64,000 nt of DNA from Allolobophora icterica (GCA_963556255.1 OY744616.1:31939416-32003415), one strand, 5' to 3'; counted from the stretch's first letter, positions 47,917-61,130 are shown. The notes: generated by a model from the sequence alone, not told the origin. Made by a program: numbers and translations.

Positions 47917-47943
47917 ACTTCCGGAAGAAACGCGCGCGCGCAC
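47917..47943 (-). promoter_or_regulatory. TFAM promoter motifs: ETS/NRF-2 palindrome and NRF-1-like site
   Basis: CTTCCGGAAG at 47,918-47,927 (two ETS/GABP half-sites) lies about 60 bp upstream of the TFAM ATG. About 75 bp upstream the minus strand has TGCGCGCGCGCG, 11 of 12 to the NRF-1 consensus YGCGCAYGCGCR. The human TFAM promoter is known to use NRF-1 and NRF-2. Function here is inferred. Confidence 0.5.
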
Positions 47944-48099
47944 TGCAATCAGCGATATAATAAAGAACGAAAACTTATCACAGCAAACTCAATTTCAAAC
48001 GCCCGGTGTTTAAAAGTGGCTGGTGTTTATTTGTACATATCGTTTTTACTCCGGCGGCAATTAGAGACCGACGTTTACAAGAGGGCGGCATAGAAGGGA

Positions 48100-48297
48100 G
48101 GGGGATAGAGTAATGGTAACACTCATGGAGAGCATACGATCGCGGTTCGATACCCGTAACCCCCTCTAAGGCGGCGCCTTGTATGGCTGCCAAACCGTGT
48201 GTAATAAAGACCTTGATTGTATTTGTCATGTTTCAATGTAATGTTACTGCGTACTTGTCAGTTTGAATTAATAAAGATTATTATTTATTTATTTAAA
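48100..48297 (+). repeat. SINE-C, most complete copy
   Basis: tRNA-like head with box-B-like GCGGTTCGATACCCG, body GGCGCCTTGTATGGCTGCC, 3' end TACTGCGTACTTGTCAGTTT and an ATT-rich tail. It lies just upstream of TFAM. Confidence 0.75.
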
Positions 48298-48644
48298 CAT
48301 TTCGTTTCTTCTTCTGGTGGCGATTTCAGCTGAGCCTAGTCGTATCAACGACGAGACGTCGCTAAAAAGCTGTTCTGTCATTACAATTAAATGCTTCCTC
48401 CATGCTGTGTGAAAGACGAATTTCATGTTTCAGGAAATCGTTTGTAACTCTGCATGGTGAAACAGCAAACGAAACACAAATAATTTTTTAATGGTGATAT
48501 GATATCACCATGGCATTTGTGTTTGTTTTTAAATTCTAAGTTAAGTTTATTAGCCACAACCCTGTCAGCATTGCTACATGTAGGAAGTCGGTCATATTCC
48601 CACATGTGACCCGAAATAGGTCCATTGTGAACGGTTAGTAGCTG

Positions 48645-48700
48645 ACTGGTTATAGTGTAGCCTGTAACGCGGACAGTACGGGTTCAAACTTCCTCTGATA
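48645..48700 (+). repeat. tRNA-like SINE head
   Basis: ACTGGTTATAGTGTAGCC (box A) and GGGTTCAAACTTCC (box B) about 35 bp apart. Lacks a full tRNA fold, so it is a SINE head rather than a tRNA gene. Confidence 0.5.
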
Positions 48701-48799
48701 CCCAATTTATATGGCTGGGCAGCCGTAGGCAGCTAGCAGGCGTTGATTTGCACCTGCTAACCCGGATCTTCCCTAATATTACTTTTTCACTTACTGTCC

Positions 48800-49495
48800 G
48801 AGACCTTGGTATCACCCTTGACCAAGAACGTATACTCTTTCGCAGCACGTGAACCTGCTTACCCGAAGCTGTTACTATCAGCTTCGTCAGCTTCGAGTGG
48901 TCTCTCGTTCTCTTTCACACGATGCTGCTGTGGTTCTCGTCCATGCTTTTGTTACCAGTCGAATTGACCATTGTTGCTCGATTCTAGCTGGTCTCCCACT
49001 CGGAGTCCTAGGGCGTCTGGATCGGGTTCTACGCTCAGCCGCTCGACTTGTCGGGCGTATCCCAAAGTTCGCTCCTGTCTCTGCCTACATGCGCGATGTG
49101 TTGCACTGGCTCCCTATCGCGCAGCGTATTTCCTATCGGATCGCTGCCTTGGTCTCTCGTTGTCTTCTAGGCTGCGCTCCATCTTACCTTCGTGACCTTT
49201 GCCGCCCGGTATCCGACGTCGTAGCGCGTCGGGCACTACGCTCCTCGGCCAGAGGGGAGCTCTTGGTCCCGCGTGCTCGTTCTTCTATTGGACAGCGCCG
49301 GGCTTTCTCAGTTGTGAGTCCCTCCACTTGGAATGGGCTCCCGCTGGAACTGCGATTACTACCTCTGAATAATTTGCCTGCATTTCATAAATCGCTCAAG
49401 TCTTTCTTTTTTAGCCGTGGCTGAGCTGGGAGCGCACCTGAGTAGGTATCTTGAAGGAGCGCTATATAAATTTTCGGAATGAATGAATGAATGAA
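48800..49495 (+). mobile_element. CR1/L2-like LINE 3' fragment with intact frame
   Basis: The plus strand at 48,849-49,424 encodes the end of a reverse transcriptase ORF: VLVHAFVTSRIDHCCSILAG, RIPKFAPVSAYMRDVLHWLP, PSYLRDLCRPV and SPSTWNGLPLELR. It ends GCGCTATATAAA and (GAAT)n, the same family as 5398-6185. No stops over 190 codons. It lies between TFAM and G3BP. Confidence 0.9.
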
Positions 49496-50039
49496 TGATA
49501 CGGTTACTGTGAACTTGTGTGAAGGCAACTTGAGCAAGCCTTCACTCGCAATTGCTCAGCGCCATCTATTGATACTTAGCTATTAAATAGTGGCGCTTAA
49601 TAAATACATAATGATAGCATCGCCTAAATGTTGGACGACAGAAAAGGGAACTTCAATCGGTCATAACATTTTGTTTAACGAAAAACGTTGTCAAACTGAT
49701 TATAGGTTTTCTGCTTTGGAAAAATTGGCCTAAGGTTAAATTTGACGAAATGTGGCTTTCTTCCGTGACAGTCATGTTCATTTGGCCGAAACTGTTCACC
49801 CACTGCCACCATGCCGACAAAACGAACGTGGCTATCTGGGTAATTACGGTCACCGATGCTTTCACGTTTCCAACAAACTGAAGCACAGCATGTAGCTGCG
49901 GTTTGCAAATAACTGTCAAGAACCCCCAACAGTAGTAAAGAATATACTTGCTTACTTAGCTTGCTACTTACGGTGCTATATACATGTATAGACTAGTCAT
50001 CATTACAGGATACGATACAGGTCACACCACCACCATTCT

Positions 50040-50165
50040 CTCTGGTAGCATGGTTTCTTCCTCTTCACACCTTAAATCCTGCTTTTTCTCTCGGGGTCTC
50101 GTGGACTAGGAGCGCCTCTCAATGGTCTATGCCGTGAGATGCGCTTTATAAATGCCCATATGCAA
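50040..50165 (+). mobile_element. LINE 3'-end fragment
   Basis: Ends with GAGATGCGCTTTATAAATGC, the 3' signature of CR1/L2-like LINEs here. Another short one ends GTGCTACATAAATCTCTGTA near 50,580. Confidence 0.5.
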
Positions 50166-50599
50166 TACAATACTACTAGTACACACTGTGCACATGTACG
50201 TAGCTATTGCCGATAAGGTCAGAAGCACCAACAAGCATGAAGATGGAACGACCGATTTCAATGCTGTTTATTTCACATGGCAGGCTCCGGATCCGAATTG
50301 TGAAAACAAAAAGCCGATACGTTGTCCAAACCCATCCGAGTATAGGCCTATCAGTAACAGTTGTTCCAACAGGCACCTTTCACTGGATGCGTTATTGAAA
50401 ACAAGACCGACCAGATCCGCAGTTTGGCATTTGGCCAAGTTCACGACTTTTGACCGATCATAGTGTCTAAAACTTCCATTGCATGTCTATACTGTCCTGT
50501 ATGCAATGTATCGCTCTTGAGCATCGCTGGGGTCGGGAGCACTTCAGAGTAGTAGCCTGGAAATGGTGCTACATAAATCTCTGTAATGAATCACTCGTC

Positions 50600-52270
50600 T
50601 CTTCAACCCCAACTTTCGTTTGCTTGGCGAGTACAACTTCAGAGAATGACCACTTTTAAGCAACATACACACTGAAAATGTGCCTCAATAAAATTTTAAT
50701 GTTGCTTCATCTTCAGAGTATTTGTGCCATATGTCAACTTGCTTAAATAAAAACACAACATATAAACTAAAAAATTCATTTATATATACGATATATATAA
50801 TCCTTTATATATATATATTATATATACTGGAATTTAGAAAACACTGGGTTGAATCATGCAGAAATGAAAGGACATGCGATAGCAGAATGACCCCCAAATG
50901 CAAAATCACATCCCACATTCCGATTTAAAACAACATGCAGCAATTGGCCAAATTTCTCTTGCGGTGGTATCGATATCTGCTAAATTTACTTTAATTTACC
51001 AACCATGGTAAGTGTCGGCAAAAATTACCTGTAGCCTTTTTTCGAGTTTACGTACTTAAAAGACGAGAATGCAAGTTTAGCTCAGCCTTGGCACAATGTG
51101 GAAATCAAAACACCTCCAGAATGAGAAAAAGCGAAAATAGGCGGCATGTTAATCAACTGATAGGCGGCATGTTAATCAACTGATTTTGTGAGATTCAATT
51201 TTTGGCTCATTCAGTAATCAAACCAAATACAGAATTCACCTGCACACTTCATGACAAGATTTTAAAAGCACTAAAGCCCAATTAACAGTAACATTAACTG
51301 AAATCAAAACAAAGTGGAAAACATTACTATGTATCAAAAGACAAAATCACACAAGTTATTCGAATCCCATTTCAGAAAACGCGCTGGACCAAACGTCCAG
51401 ATTTCTGCAAAACCAGTCAAACGACGACAAACAATGGCTTTGACTGCTTGCCAGTTTTAATCTTTTAGAAAACTATAAACAGAATACAAAACGGACAATG
51501 ACCAAACTCTCAAATTATTAGATCTAACCGTTCAGTGATTGACACGACTTACCAAATTTTAAAATCAAACCAATAATTGCTTATTTTCGTCTGAAATTTC
51601 TAAAAACTCACAAAACTTGCGAACTTTTTAAAATGCTAAAAACACTACATGTGTGTGTCTGTCTGTATGTATGTGCATGCGCATATATCACCAACGCCAG
51701 AATACATCTCTCTTAATTACAGGCAAGGAAACCTGGCAAGCAAGCACATTGAAAAAGAAAGCGATGCATAATGGCCGTCATGGACACGAGATGCTGCACA
51801 GATGCAATTCATTACTCAAAAGGAAGGGGCAGCAGATATCTAGCAGAGCGATATGCAGAAAGTAAAACAAGGCGAATGGCACAGAGTGAACTACATAGCA
51901 GTCGTATGGGCAGTTCAAAATGGACCAATATTGAATACTCGAAAGACAAACTACTGCATACAGCATTATATGCACAGGTCCCAAACAATTTTAAACAGCA
52001 TTTAGACACATCCCAAACGTCCGTGTATAACAATTTATACACACAGCCTAATCAAGGTGAATTCCAAAAAGAGGAACAGTCATACCAAACCCATGATGGC
52101 ACACGCAAAACGTCGACACGATATCCAAATCAAAATGGCACATACAAAAGATGGCAACACACACGACTGTACATACTAAAATACTTTTTTTGTTATTCGA
52201 TAAAAAACACAGGTTCCTTTTTTTAATAAATTTTTTTGAAAACGGCTTGCTAGCGATCAGAGTCCAAAGC
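50600..52270. other. Intergenic / probable G3BP 3' UTR, no other gene
   Basis: AT-rich. An open frame of 151 codons on the plus strand (51,771-52,226) resembles nothing I know and overlaps the probable 3' UTR of G3BP. A 23-bp tandem duplication (TAGGCGGCATGTTAATCAAC plus TGA) lies near 51,135-51,185. A candidate G3BP poly(A) signal ATTAAA (minus) is near 52,221-52,226. Confidence 0.5.
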
Positions 52271-52282
52271 CATTGCACGTCG

Positions 52283-55200
52283 TCACTGCTGGGCCTCCGG
52301 TCCCGAACTGCCTCCGCTGGTGGGTCGGGCAGTGTGACCAGCGCCGCGACCGCCACGGTTGACGTAACCACCCCGGCTCCCATAATTCCCTCCTCGGCCT
52401 CGTGAGTTCATCCTTGATCGGCCACCCAGCTCCGAGTGATCTTTCTTTTCTTCTATGTTTATTCGGTGTTTGCCGTAAAGCATAAGCGGCTAAATAAAGC
52501 AAAACAGGAAATCTCTTTAGAGATTTTTTACAGGTTATTCGTCATTTAGAAAGTTCACTTGTGTAACAGCATTAAAATTGCTGACCATTGCCATAAACAA
52601 GAGTCGATATCAGCAAAATGTCAAAAAACAATACATACAAATCTACAGTACCGGTACACGATAGCCAATAGCATTCATTAATGTGATGAAGTTCATTACA
52701 TTACACCCTCCACAAGAACGAGCTAAACCGAGCTACATGGCAGTGCAACTGAACAGTAAATTTGAAATTTACCTTGGCCTTCATTGCCTGCTGCACTGCA
52801 TCAGTGGTTTCAAAAGCTACGAATCCAAAGTTCTACAATTTCAAACAACATGAACACTGCTTACATTTTCTACAAATATTTAAGACTGAAAACGCTGCCA
52901 TATGCTTCACTGACTGATAACTGCTGCCTGCAAGCCAACACCTCCCATCCGAAGTCTTCACAGGCCATGATAAAAGAGCACATCTTTTAGCTGGGAGCAC
53001 ATGACTAATGCAGTAACCTGCCAAAAATAATCATTGTGCCTCTTTGGCCAGGTACCTGAATACAGCAGCTTCTTTGTTGATGCATTTAACACCAAATGTA
53101 CTCTGGTTTACATAAACATCTTACTGTTCCAGAAGCGTCCATAAAGTACCTTGTCCCTCAATGCAAAGCACCAGCAGCCATCCAATGCAATCTAACTAAT
53201 TCTAAGAATAACTAAGCTGTGACCCCAACACTTAAACAACGAGCTGCATTGGTTTGCCAGTTGCTTTTAGTACACTCTCGTCGCTAACGTGTTAACAAAA
53301 GAAAATTAACCCTTACGGGCAGGTTAGTAGTTGGTCCTTTTCTGTTGATCTTGACATCCGCAACATGTCCATACTCTGTTAAATAAACCAATAAAAGTGT
53401 ACTCTTTGAGGCACTTATTATCCATGTTCAGCTGTACACAAAAAAAGCGGCAAATGCAGCAAGACACTAAACTAAGGCAAGCTGCACAAGTTTAGACAGT
53501 TTACAAAAGATTGGTTTACCCATCAAGTAATTTCAACTGTAAGGTTGTAAGTTCAGGCTCAATTCAACTCTGCCGTGTCTTTTTTCTTACCATGTCAGGT
53601 CACAAGCAAATCAGTTCACTTTCACGTATAGGATATTCACAGAATCAGATCTCTTGGGTTTTTCTCAGCTTCACAAGCTAATGCTGTTAACCAGCTAACT
53701 GGACTACTTACTCATCAGAACCACTACGAGATTTACATGACAATTGACTGATACGACGTGTATTACAACAGTGTTGCTATTCAAGTCAGCAGATTTGTTT
53801 TTAAACTCAAGAACAAATAAATCAAGATATATTGTGCTGAGCTACTGCCTTACACAGGTATTGAAGACGACAGACCGCTTTCTTTCGTTAGCACATATTC
53901 TAAAGCCATTCAGCACTTCAACTCACTTTCTGCAGCACCCTCTCTGACATTCAGAGTTAGATAGATATTAAAACCTCGGAGATGTATGTAATAGTTCAGC
54001 GATGTAATACATTGAGCAACAGTAATTGCAGAGTAGTAATCTTGACCGATGACTTACGCTCAAAGAACTCTTGCAGCTCTTTGTCTGTAACAGAGTGCGG
54101 AAGATTTCCAACAAAGAGCTGCTGATTGTCCGGATAGGTTGAACGCTTGCTTACAGAATCCTCGTTTGGCCCAGGTGTCCACTTCCTCTCACTTTCAGTG
54201 GCTGACATTTCTGGACGTGATGACCTATATATGCCCAAAACAGATTTCCAAAAATAGCATCACATCACGTGTTTTGTAATTAAAATAACTAAAGTACATG
54301 CACATTTGACAGTGAAACAAATGCTCTGTTAGCTACAGATGAAACTCCATTGGCACAGGTTCAGCCACTGGGTCACTCCAGTTGTTTGGTAGACAATGGA
54401 AACTGGACTCTGCTATGACATTTTGGCAAAATGTCTGTGGAAAATCCCCTCTTGCTCCACATTTCTCCCCTCCCTTGCCTTTTCTCTTCTTTGCCAGATA
54501 GCCCATTGATAGAAATTACTTTGTTCTCATGTGTTCCCTATTCTAGTTAAGTAGCTCATTGTTATCTGCCAGGTCGCAACACCAATGGCTACATGCTGTT
54601 TTAAACCACAGCCACTCGCTTGCTTTGAAAGCCTATAAGAATTTTAAGTGAACAACTACTTCTATATACAACAGATTCAGACTAGATGTTAGCAAAAACC
54701 CAGTTCTCAGGAATATGAAACCAAACAGTCTTTAAGGGGCTCTTATACAACAACACTTCATTTACATAAGTGAATCAACAAACCTGTTTAGTGAAGTGAA
54801 TAGATATGTACACTCGTTACATATCTGGGTTAATATTGTCATTTTCGGTAACACTTATCATTGGTACCAAAGCATTATACGCCTAGTGTTGTACAGATAT
54901 GCACCTTTGCCTAAATTAATAGCTAACAATTATGCTTTCATGTGTTGCAGGCTGGCATTTGCATTTCAACCCGTGACAAATAATGTAGGAAGATTGCCGA
55001 GATTTCTAAGAATTAACCAAGTATTATTTCAATACAGCTTGGCAATCTTTCTACAATCTTCGTCTTCATTAACACACCATTTTCACTTAAATCATTCTTT
55101 ACCAATTTTCACCATATTTTACCATGCTGGCCAGTAAAAATTCCGGATTTTTCTTACTGCAAAAATGTTTTACCAGTAAATTTACATCACTAGGCTGCAT

Positions 55201-58200
55201 AATAATCAAAAGTAAAATGTAAAAACCGATACGAAGCCGAAATTGATCAATCCGTCCAGCAGATTTTATTTCGCATTCATCCAATTTTGTTTGGCATTCA
55301 TCCGATTTTTATTTGTTATTCATCCGATTTTTATTTGGCATTCATCCGATTTTTATTTGGCATTTATCAGATTTTATTTGGCATTCATCAGATTTTATTC
55401 GACATTCATCAGATTTTATTCGACATTCATCCGATTTTATGTGGTGTTCATTCAACTTTATTTGGCATTCATCTGTTGCTCACCTTGGTGCTCTCTGAGG
55501 AAGTGGGGCAGGAGCAGGTGCTGGTTCTGCATCTGTCTTTCGTTCAGGCTTGATGGCTGCCTGTGGTTTAGGGGCTGCTGTGGCTGAAACGTTTGCTGCT
55601 GCAACAGCATTCTTGCTAGCCAGAGACGCCCACGAAAACGGCTTCTGCGAAGGTACGACTGAAAAGAATTATTTAAAATCATATCATCTCTGCTACTGTA
55701 GTTTTTTATGAAAACAATTATTACGTAGTATTCAGCATTGCAGTGTTGTGCACACACTGTTTATTCATGAAGGTGACTGAAATTAAAAAATCTGTCATTC
55801 TTGTGCAAATACTAACTTCAGTTTCGTCATGAGAAGTGTTTTTGTGAGATAATGATGGGACGGTATCAGATACATACAATTACCTTGTGGCAGCGTCTCT
55901 TTTTCCGGCTCCTTCTTCGACTCCTGCTCTTCCTCCGTCACCACAGGTGATGGAGCAACCACTTCCTCAGCAACAGCAACAACAGGTGCTGCAGTCATCT
56001 GAGGAGCGTCATCCACCACTTCATTCATCTGATGCACTGCTTCCGATGCCACAGGTGAAGGCTCCGTTGGAACAGCTGTTCTCTCCACTAGTTCAGGGAT
56101 TTGACTAAAACCAACGCAAAAACCAGCAGTTTAGATAACAAGGGAAATGCTGACTGTGAAAATCATACTGCTGGGTTTCAGACGCATTCAAATGACCTTC
56201 AGTCTACAACTCCTTTAGTTTGGATCATAGCTGCAACATTGGAAGATTTTAAAAGCTTCACATGAATTGTTCACTCTCAATCATTTCAACTCTAATGTGT
56301 ACACAGGCTTCCGAGTTCTGAATTATGCCTTAAACTCATTTCTGCTTTGTGAATCGAATTTATCTTCAAATGCTTTTACACTCAAAATATTAGAACAAAA
56401 CTTTTATTTATGCTGAATGAAAGGAAGTGATGGTGTACTGCACTTCTCTTATTTCCTTCTAAAAACTACTTTATACATTTAACTTTGCTCTTCAAATCTT
56501 GAACTTTGCCTGCCTCTGGCAAGTCCAGTTTAACCCTTCAACGATGAGCTGTATTGGTTTCCCAGTCACTCTTAGTACAAGCTCATCGTTAAACTGTTAA
56601 GCCCATCCTCTTTCAAGTTTTCTACAAGTGAGAATAAGATAGTTCATCTTTAGGATTAACACATACATCTCGGGCTGAACCTCGGCAGTAACAACTGGTG
56701 GAGCTACGTCAGTCTCCTCTGCGACACCGTTAGTCCCATTCTCGACCTCCTCAGTCTTCAAATCAAAACCTGGATTACCAGAACAACATTAGGCAATTAG
56801 AATATGTTGAAGTAAAGCTTGAGCTCATGAAATGTCTAATTCCGTTACTGGATATCAAGACCAAACAGGATAAAACTTCAAAACTGGAAACATCAAATCC
56901 ACAATTAAATGACACAAACTAATCACAATGTCAGCTCTGCAACACCAAAACCACCATGCAATCAAGCATTTTTCTAAGCACTTTAATAATTCACATGCTT
57001 TTCTAAGCCCTAGGATTGCAGCTGAAATTGCTTATTAAGCCATCTGTGCAGCTTATTCAGATGATTGCAGTCCATGCAAACTGCAAAGCATTTTCTTGCT
57101 TTGGTTTGCCCTTTGTAATGCACAAAGTAATAATCACCAAATGCACATGGTAATGCCCACCAAAAGCACATGATTAAGGTCACAATGCTTAGTTCAAAGC
57201 TAGCAAGTCAGTTTTTGGAAAGTGAGTGTTGCAATAATGAAACAAAAAATGTTATACATCCACACATTGTTTGACATTTATATGGTCCATGTTATGCATA
57301 ATGATAGTAAAAGTGCATAGGACTATAAACTACAATAAAAGCCGGCCATAAACTTGGTTTACCTTCACACTGATCAAAAGAAAGATTTTCCGAATCAGCA
57401 AACACTTCATCTTGGTAACGAAATATGTTGTTGTGCACATAATACTTCTTGGGGCCTTGTGGCGCCAAGACAAAGCTCTGCATAAATCGACGCATTGGTT
57501 CCCCATTATTTGACAGTTCACCCGATACCTGAAGTAAAAAAATCATTACATCTACAGTTCTACTATTCTCCAGATGCTCAGACATCACACAGAAGACAAT
57601 CATTACAGCTATATAAACTTAGCACTAATACATGAACTCTCTCTAAAAACACCTTTGGATGATAGGGTTACAACCCTTTTCTTATGTTGGATTCAACATC
57701 GTCAGAGCTACGAAAAATGATGGGTCGGAGGAAACTGATAATGCCAGTGAAGGCAGGAGGAATCCGTCATCCGGGCCCAGCAAGCGTGGGCGTCTCCCAG
57801 TGGCTACTCTTCTCTTCATCTAGTTATGGTACATCATTTCTTGATAGACACAGTTTTCAGACGATTATCAAGGGCATTATCATGGGACCAGAGGCGGCTA
57901 GAGTCGGGCTTGTTATAAATCCAGAGAAGATCAAGATCATGAAGATAGGGAAATGGCAAGAAGCGGACAGGATCGCGATCGACAACAAGCCAATCGAAGT
58001 GGTAGATGACTTTTGCTACCTTGGCAGTACGTTGGCGGCGGATAGCAGTTGTGACAAGGAGATAAGAATACGTATTGGGAAGGCAAACGCGGCTTTTGGG
58101 AGACTGAAGAGGATATGGAAAAGCAAGGGATGCAGCGTGAAGATCAAGATCCGGTTATATGAGGCTGTAGTTTTGAGCACCCTGCTATATGGAGCAGAGA

Positions 58201-61130
58201 CGTGGCCAATGACGGTAGCAAACAGGAAAAAACTGGAGGCAGCACATCACAGGTGGCAAAGAAGAATTTTACACATCTCCTGGAAAGATAAGATCACAAA
58301 TAAAACCATCAGAGAAAGAACAGGGCAGGATAAACTAGAGAACATCATTAGAAAGAAACGACTGAACTGGATGGGACACGTGGCCCGAATGAATAATGAT
58401 AGAAGAGCCAGTCAAGTGACTAGGTGGACTCCGGAGGGGAAGCGTGGGAGAGGAAGACCAAGAAAGAACTGGATGGGAACTGTTCGAGAAGATCTGAGAT
58501 GTCTCGAGATGACGGTGGAGGATGCTGTTGAGGTGGCGAGGGACAGTGAAGAATGGAGGAACTGCGTTGCCCAATGTGCAGTTCTGCACGGGAAGGACTA
58601 CGTAAGTACAAAGTAAGTAAGTATCAAGGGCATGAACAATAAAGATATGTACCTGAACGAGAACAGCTTTTTTAACAGTTTCCTGGCAGTCAATTTGGAG
58701 CACTTTTGTACGACAGTCGTTAAAGTTGAATGATGCAATCATGTTACGAATTGCCTGAACAAAATAAAGACACAATTTCTGTCATCACATTTTCACAGTT
58801 AATGTTACAACAATATACTGTGATAGAAAGAATAAAAACCGTCCTGTAATTGAAAGAATACACCAGTTTCTTTAACCGATTGTGGCAGAGTCGTGGCCGA
58901 CATTAATTAACCGTCATGAATCAATCCATTCAACTGGAGATGGTAGAGAGCTTTAGGGACACTTCTAATTGTGTGGATGGATGTCCTTCACCACACATTA
59001 AACTATGTACAATTGCTCAAAGTGACAAGCTGTACAAAAGTTAAAGAATATTGAGTATCAAGTAGAAAGTGTACTTATCTTAAATTGCATAGCAATGTCA
59101 TTTACTGCCAAATGTTAATATGACATATGCTGCAAACCATTCGTAACAATAAGTTCAGTGTCACTGAACTTTTAGAAATCCATTGTGTAAAATGTCTTCA
59201 AAATTAAAAATAAATTAAAACAAACAAAAGATGAAATAATGCTTGAAAATTACTAATTCTGCTTAGTGTTATTGACTACTGCCTTGTCACAAGACAATGG
59301 CATTATAAATTATTTACACAATAAATATTTAATGCCACTTACTGCTTGGCCTCTCACTGGTGGCATCTCCTCTCCTGCTTTCTCAAATCCACCATGGATG
59401 TAGCTGGAATTCTGCGTGAAGAAGCTGTAAACAGAGCGTAATCCAAAGCTACATGTTACAACAAAACACAGCATCTTGTTACGAAAACCGCTTTGAAAGA
59501 TTCAGAAAATGTGCTTGATAAATCCAGTTGGCTAGCAGAACAACGTCTCATTATAACATGCTTCACTAGAGCATATATTCCGATATATATAACAATCATG
59601 GACGAACATCCAAAAAACTGATTCATCTGTAGAAAATCAACTTCTTATCACATGTATGTAGGTATGTATGTATGTATGTATGTATATTCGTTTAATTCTT
59701 GAAATCAAGCTTTGCTGGCAATAATGCAGCAAATTACAGATAGGGAAGATGCTAAGTATCTTGGATGGGCCTATGGGAGCTCCTAAGTGTGACCTCATTA
59801 TATGGTGGTTCTTAATAATGTTGACCCAAAAGACAGCATTATTACAAATTTGCAAGTACTTCAGATATCAGGAGTTTTAAAACTGATGCAACACAAAACT
59901 AGGTTCTATCAACTCCAGCAACCAGTGCTGTTTGTATCAATCAATAAATACATTGCAAACTACACTTTTTCTGTTCTATAGGATACACTTTCTCACTTCA
60001 CTGTTGTACTGACAATGGCTTCTGTTGTGGAACGATAACCATCTAATTAATGATAACATTCTAGAACCTCTTGCTGGGACATGCATGGCTAAAAGCTTCC
60101 AGTCTGAACATGGCCAGACTGGTGACCATTGCGGTCTGCTGCCCACGTCCAGGTGCTGCATACCAACTCAAACGGCTAGTGTACTTTTTCAAGTCATTCT
60201 TTCAGAAAAGATCTTGCACATATCAACGGTTTTATTTGACTCAGCTAAGAATATATTTTCAATCCAGAGCAAGGTGTACAATGCTCTTGAACAGTCCTCA
60301 AAAGATACTATATAGTCAGCATCTTGATCCATCCATCCATCCATACAATATAGGAATGGTTTTCAACTTTCTAGATAAGATCACATCTAAACATTTTCAA
60401 ACAATTTACTGTGGACAAATCAAATCAAATCAATATTCGTTTAATTCAACAAATCCAGTTGACAATAACGCAACAGATTACAGAAGCATGATAATAATAG
60501 AATGGAGAATAAAGGGTTGTGTTAATTAATAAGCATCTTTGAACAAAACACGAGGAATAAAATTACATTTATCTTTAGCTGGAAGAGTAAAATTGTGAGT
60601 TCTTGTCCTTAAGTCGTAGTTATTATGTCGTGGGGGAGGAAAAATACCACGAAGGACATGGTAAGGCTGGCAACAGATTCTTTTAAATAAGCCAGCATCT
60701 GCAGCATCAATCATGTTATCCAAACTTGGGATGGAGGGCAGAAGGAAACCTCTGCGCATACAAATGACTGTAAATTCTTTAAGTGAGTAGCTGTAAATAC
60801 AGAGCTCACAACTTGCATCATAATATACTATGCGAATTATCCGACTCTTGCATCAGTTCAGGTTTCATATCATTAGATCACACTTCAGACAAGACAGTGA
60901 CTGGGTTTTTCTGTAGTATAAACCTTCTGCTTTTACCAAAAGTGATGACATTAGGTCTGTTCAACCAAACTGCACCTGTAGATAGGAGTTATTTTTATAA
61001 AATATTGTAAATTTCAGAATCACAATCTTGACACTTACAGATGAACACATTCTGGCTTTTCGTTAAGCATTGTGTAGTAAAGCCTAACGAATTCAGTTCC
61101 AACTGAACGTACATCTATTTCTTCAGCCAT
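52283..61130 (-). CDS. G3BP: Ras GTPase-activating protein-binding protein (G3BP), stress-granule scaffold
   Basis: Coding exons (transcript order): 61130-61039, 59424-59343, 58754-58653, 57528-57363, 56769-56667, 56104-55884, 55658-55484, 54224-54058, 53375-53317, 52832-52773, 52489-52283. Phases join to give 477 residues, close to human G3BP1/2. G3BP is a cytoplasmic RNA-binding protein that nucleates stress granules. NTF2-like domain about 7-135, with F14, F32 and F128 at the positions of the pocket that binds FGDF-type peptides. Acidic, Pro-rich linker 145-255. [12 protein letters not shown] near 261-272 is a G3BP-specific motif. RRM about 348-425 with RNP2 LFVGNL (350-355) and RNP1 NFGFVAF (390-396). 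RGG tail 432-457 ([20 protein letters not shown]). The start follows acceptor TTAG at 61,140. No defects are seen. Confidence 0.95.
53225..53295. mobile_element. TTAA-flanked MITE, copy 5, G3BP intron 9
   Basis: Left end mutated (CCAACACTTAAACAACGAG), right end CTCGTCGCTAACGTGTTAA. The interior TGCATTGGTTTGCCAGTTGC matches copies 3 and 6. It ends about 20 bp from the exon 9 splice donor. Confidence 0.7.
55255..55480. repeat. Minisatellite, 22-bp unit, about 10 copies, abutting a splice donor
   Basis: Unit GCATTCATCCGATTTTATTT with variants, running up to the G3BP exon 7 donor at 55,483. The last unit lies within the first bases of the intron. Confidence 0.9.
56530..56600. mobile_element. TTAA-flanked MITE, copy 6, G3BP intron 5
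   Basis: TTAACCCTTCAACGATGAG ... CTCATCGTTAAACTGTTAA, 71 bp, with interior TGTATTGGTTTCCCAGTCAC. Confidence 0.8.
57878..58621 (+). mobile_element. 5'-truncated LINE in G3BP intron 3, antisense to the gene
   Basis: Encodes the end of a reverse transcriptase ORF without stops: [59 protein letters not shown] and GRGRPRKNW, ending TAA at 58,614-58,616, then a short (TAAG)n tail. Perfect 12-bp duplications TATCAAGGGCAT (57,866-57,877 and 58,622-58,633) fix the ends. The insertion lies about 30 bp inside the intron from the exon 3 donor. The intact frame and clean duplication suggest a recent event. Confidence 0.9.
59640..59740 (-). mobile_element. LINE 3' end, antisense, with (GTAT)n tail
   Basis: Minus strand: CTGTAATTTGCTGCATTATT ... 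GAATTAAACGAATATAC followed by (ATAC)n. Same 3' end as 60,420-60,790. In G3BP intron 1. Confidence 0.65.
60420..60790 (-). mobile_element. LINE 3' fragment, antisense, G3BP intron 1
   Basis: The minus strand encodes the C-terminus typical of LINE ORF2 ([30 protein letters not shown]), then 3' UTR with CTGTTGCGTTATTGTCAACT and GAATTAAACGAATATTGATT. Confidence 0.8.

Noticed and set aside
48645..48700. A tRNA gene
   Set aside because: Box A and B are present but I could not pair a full acceptor stem or anticodon arm, and similar heads occur in the SINEs.
51771..52226. 151-codon plus-strand open frame near the G3BP 3' end
   Set aside because: No known homologue, antisense to the probable G3BP 3' UTR, and no supporting splice or promoter signals.
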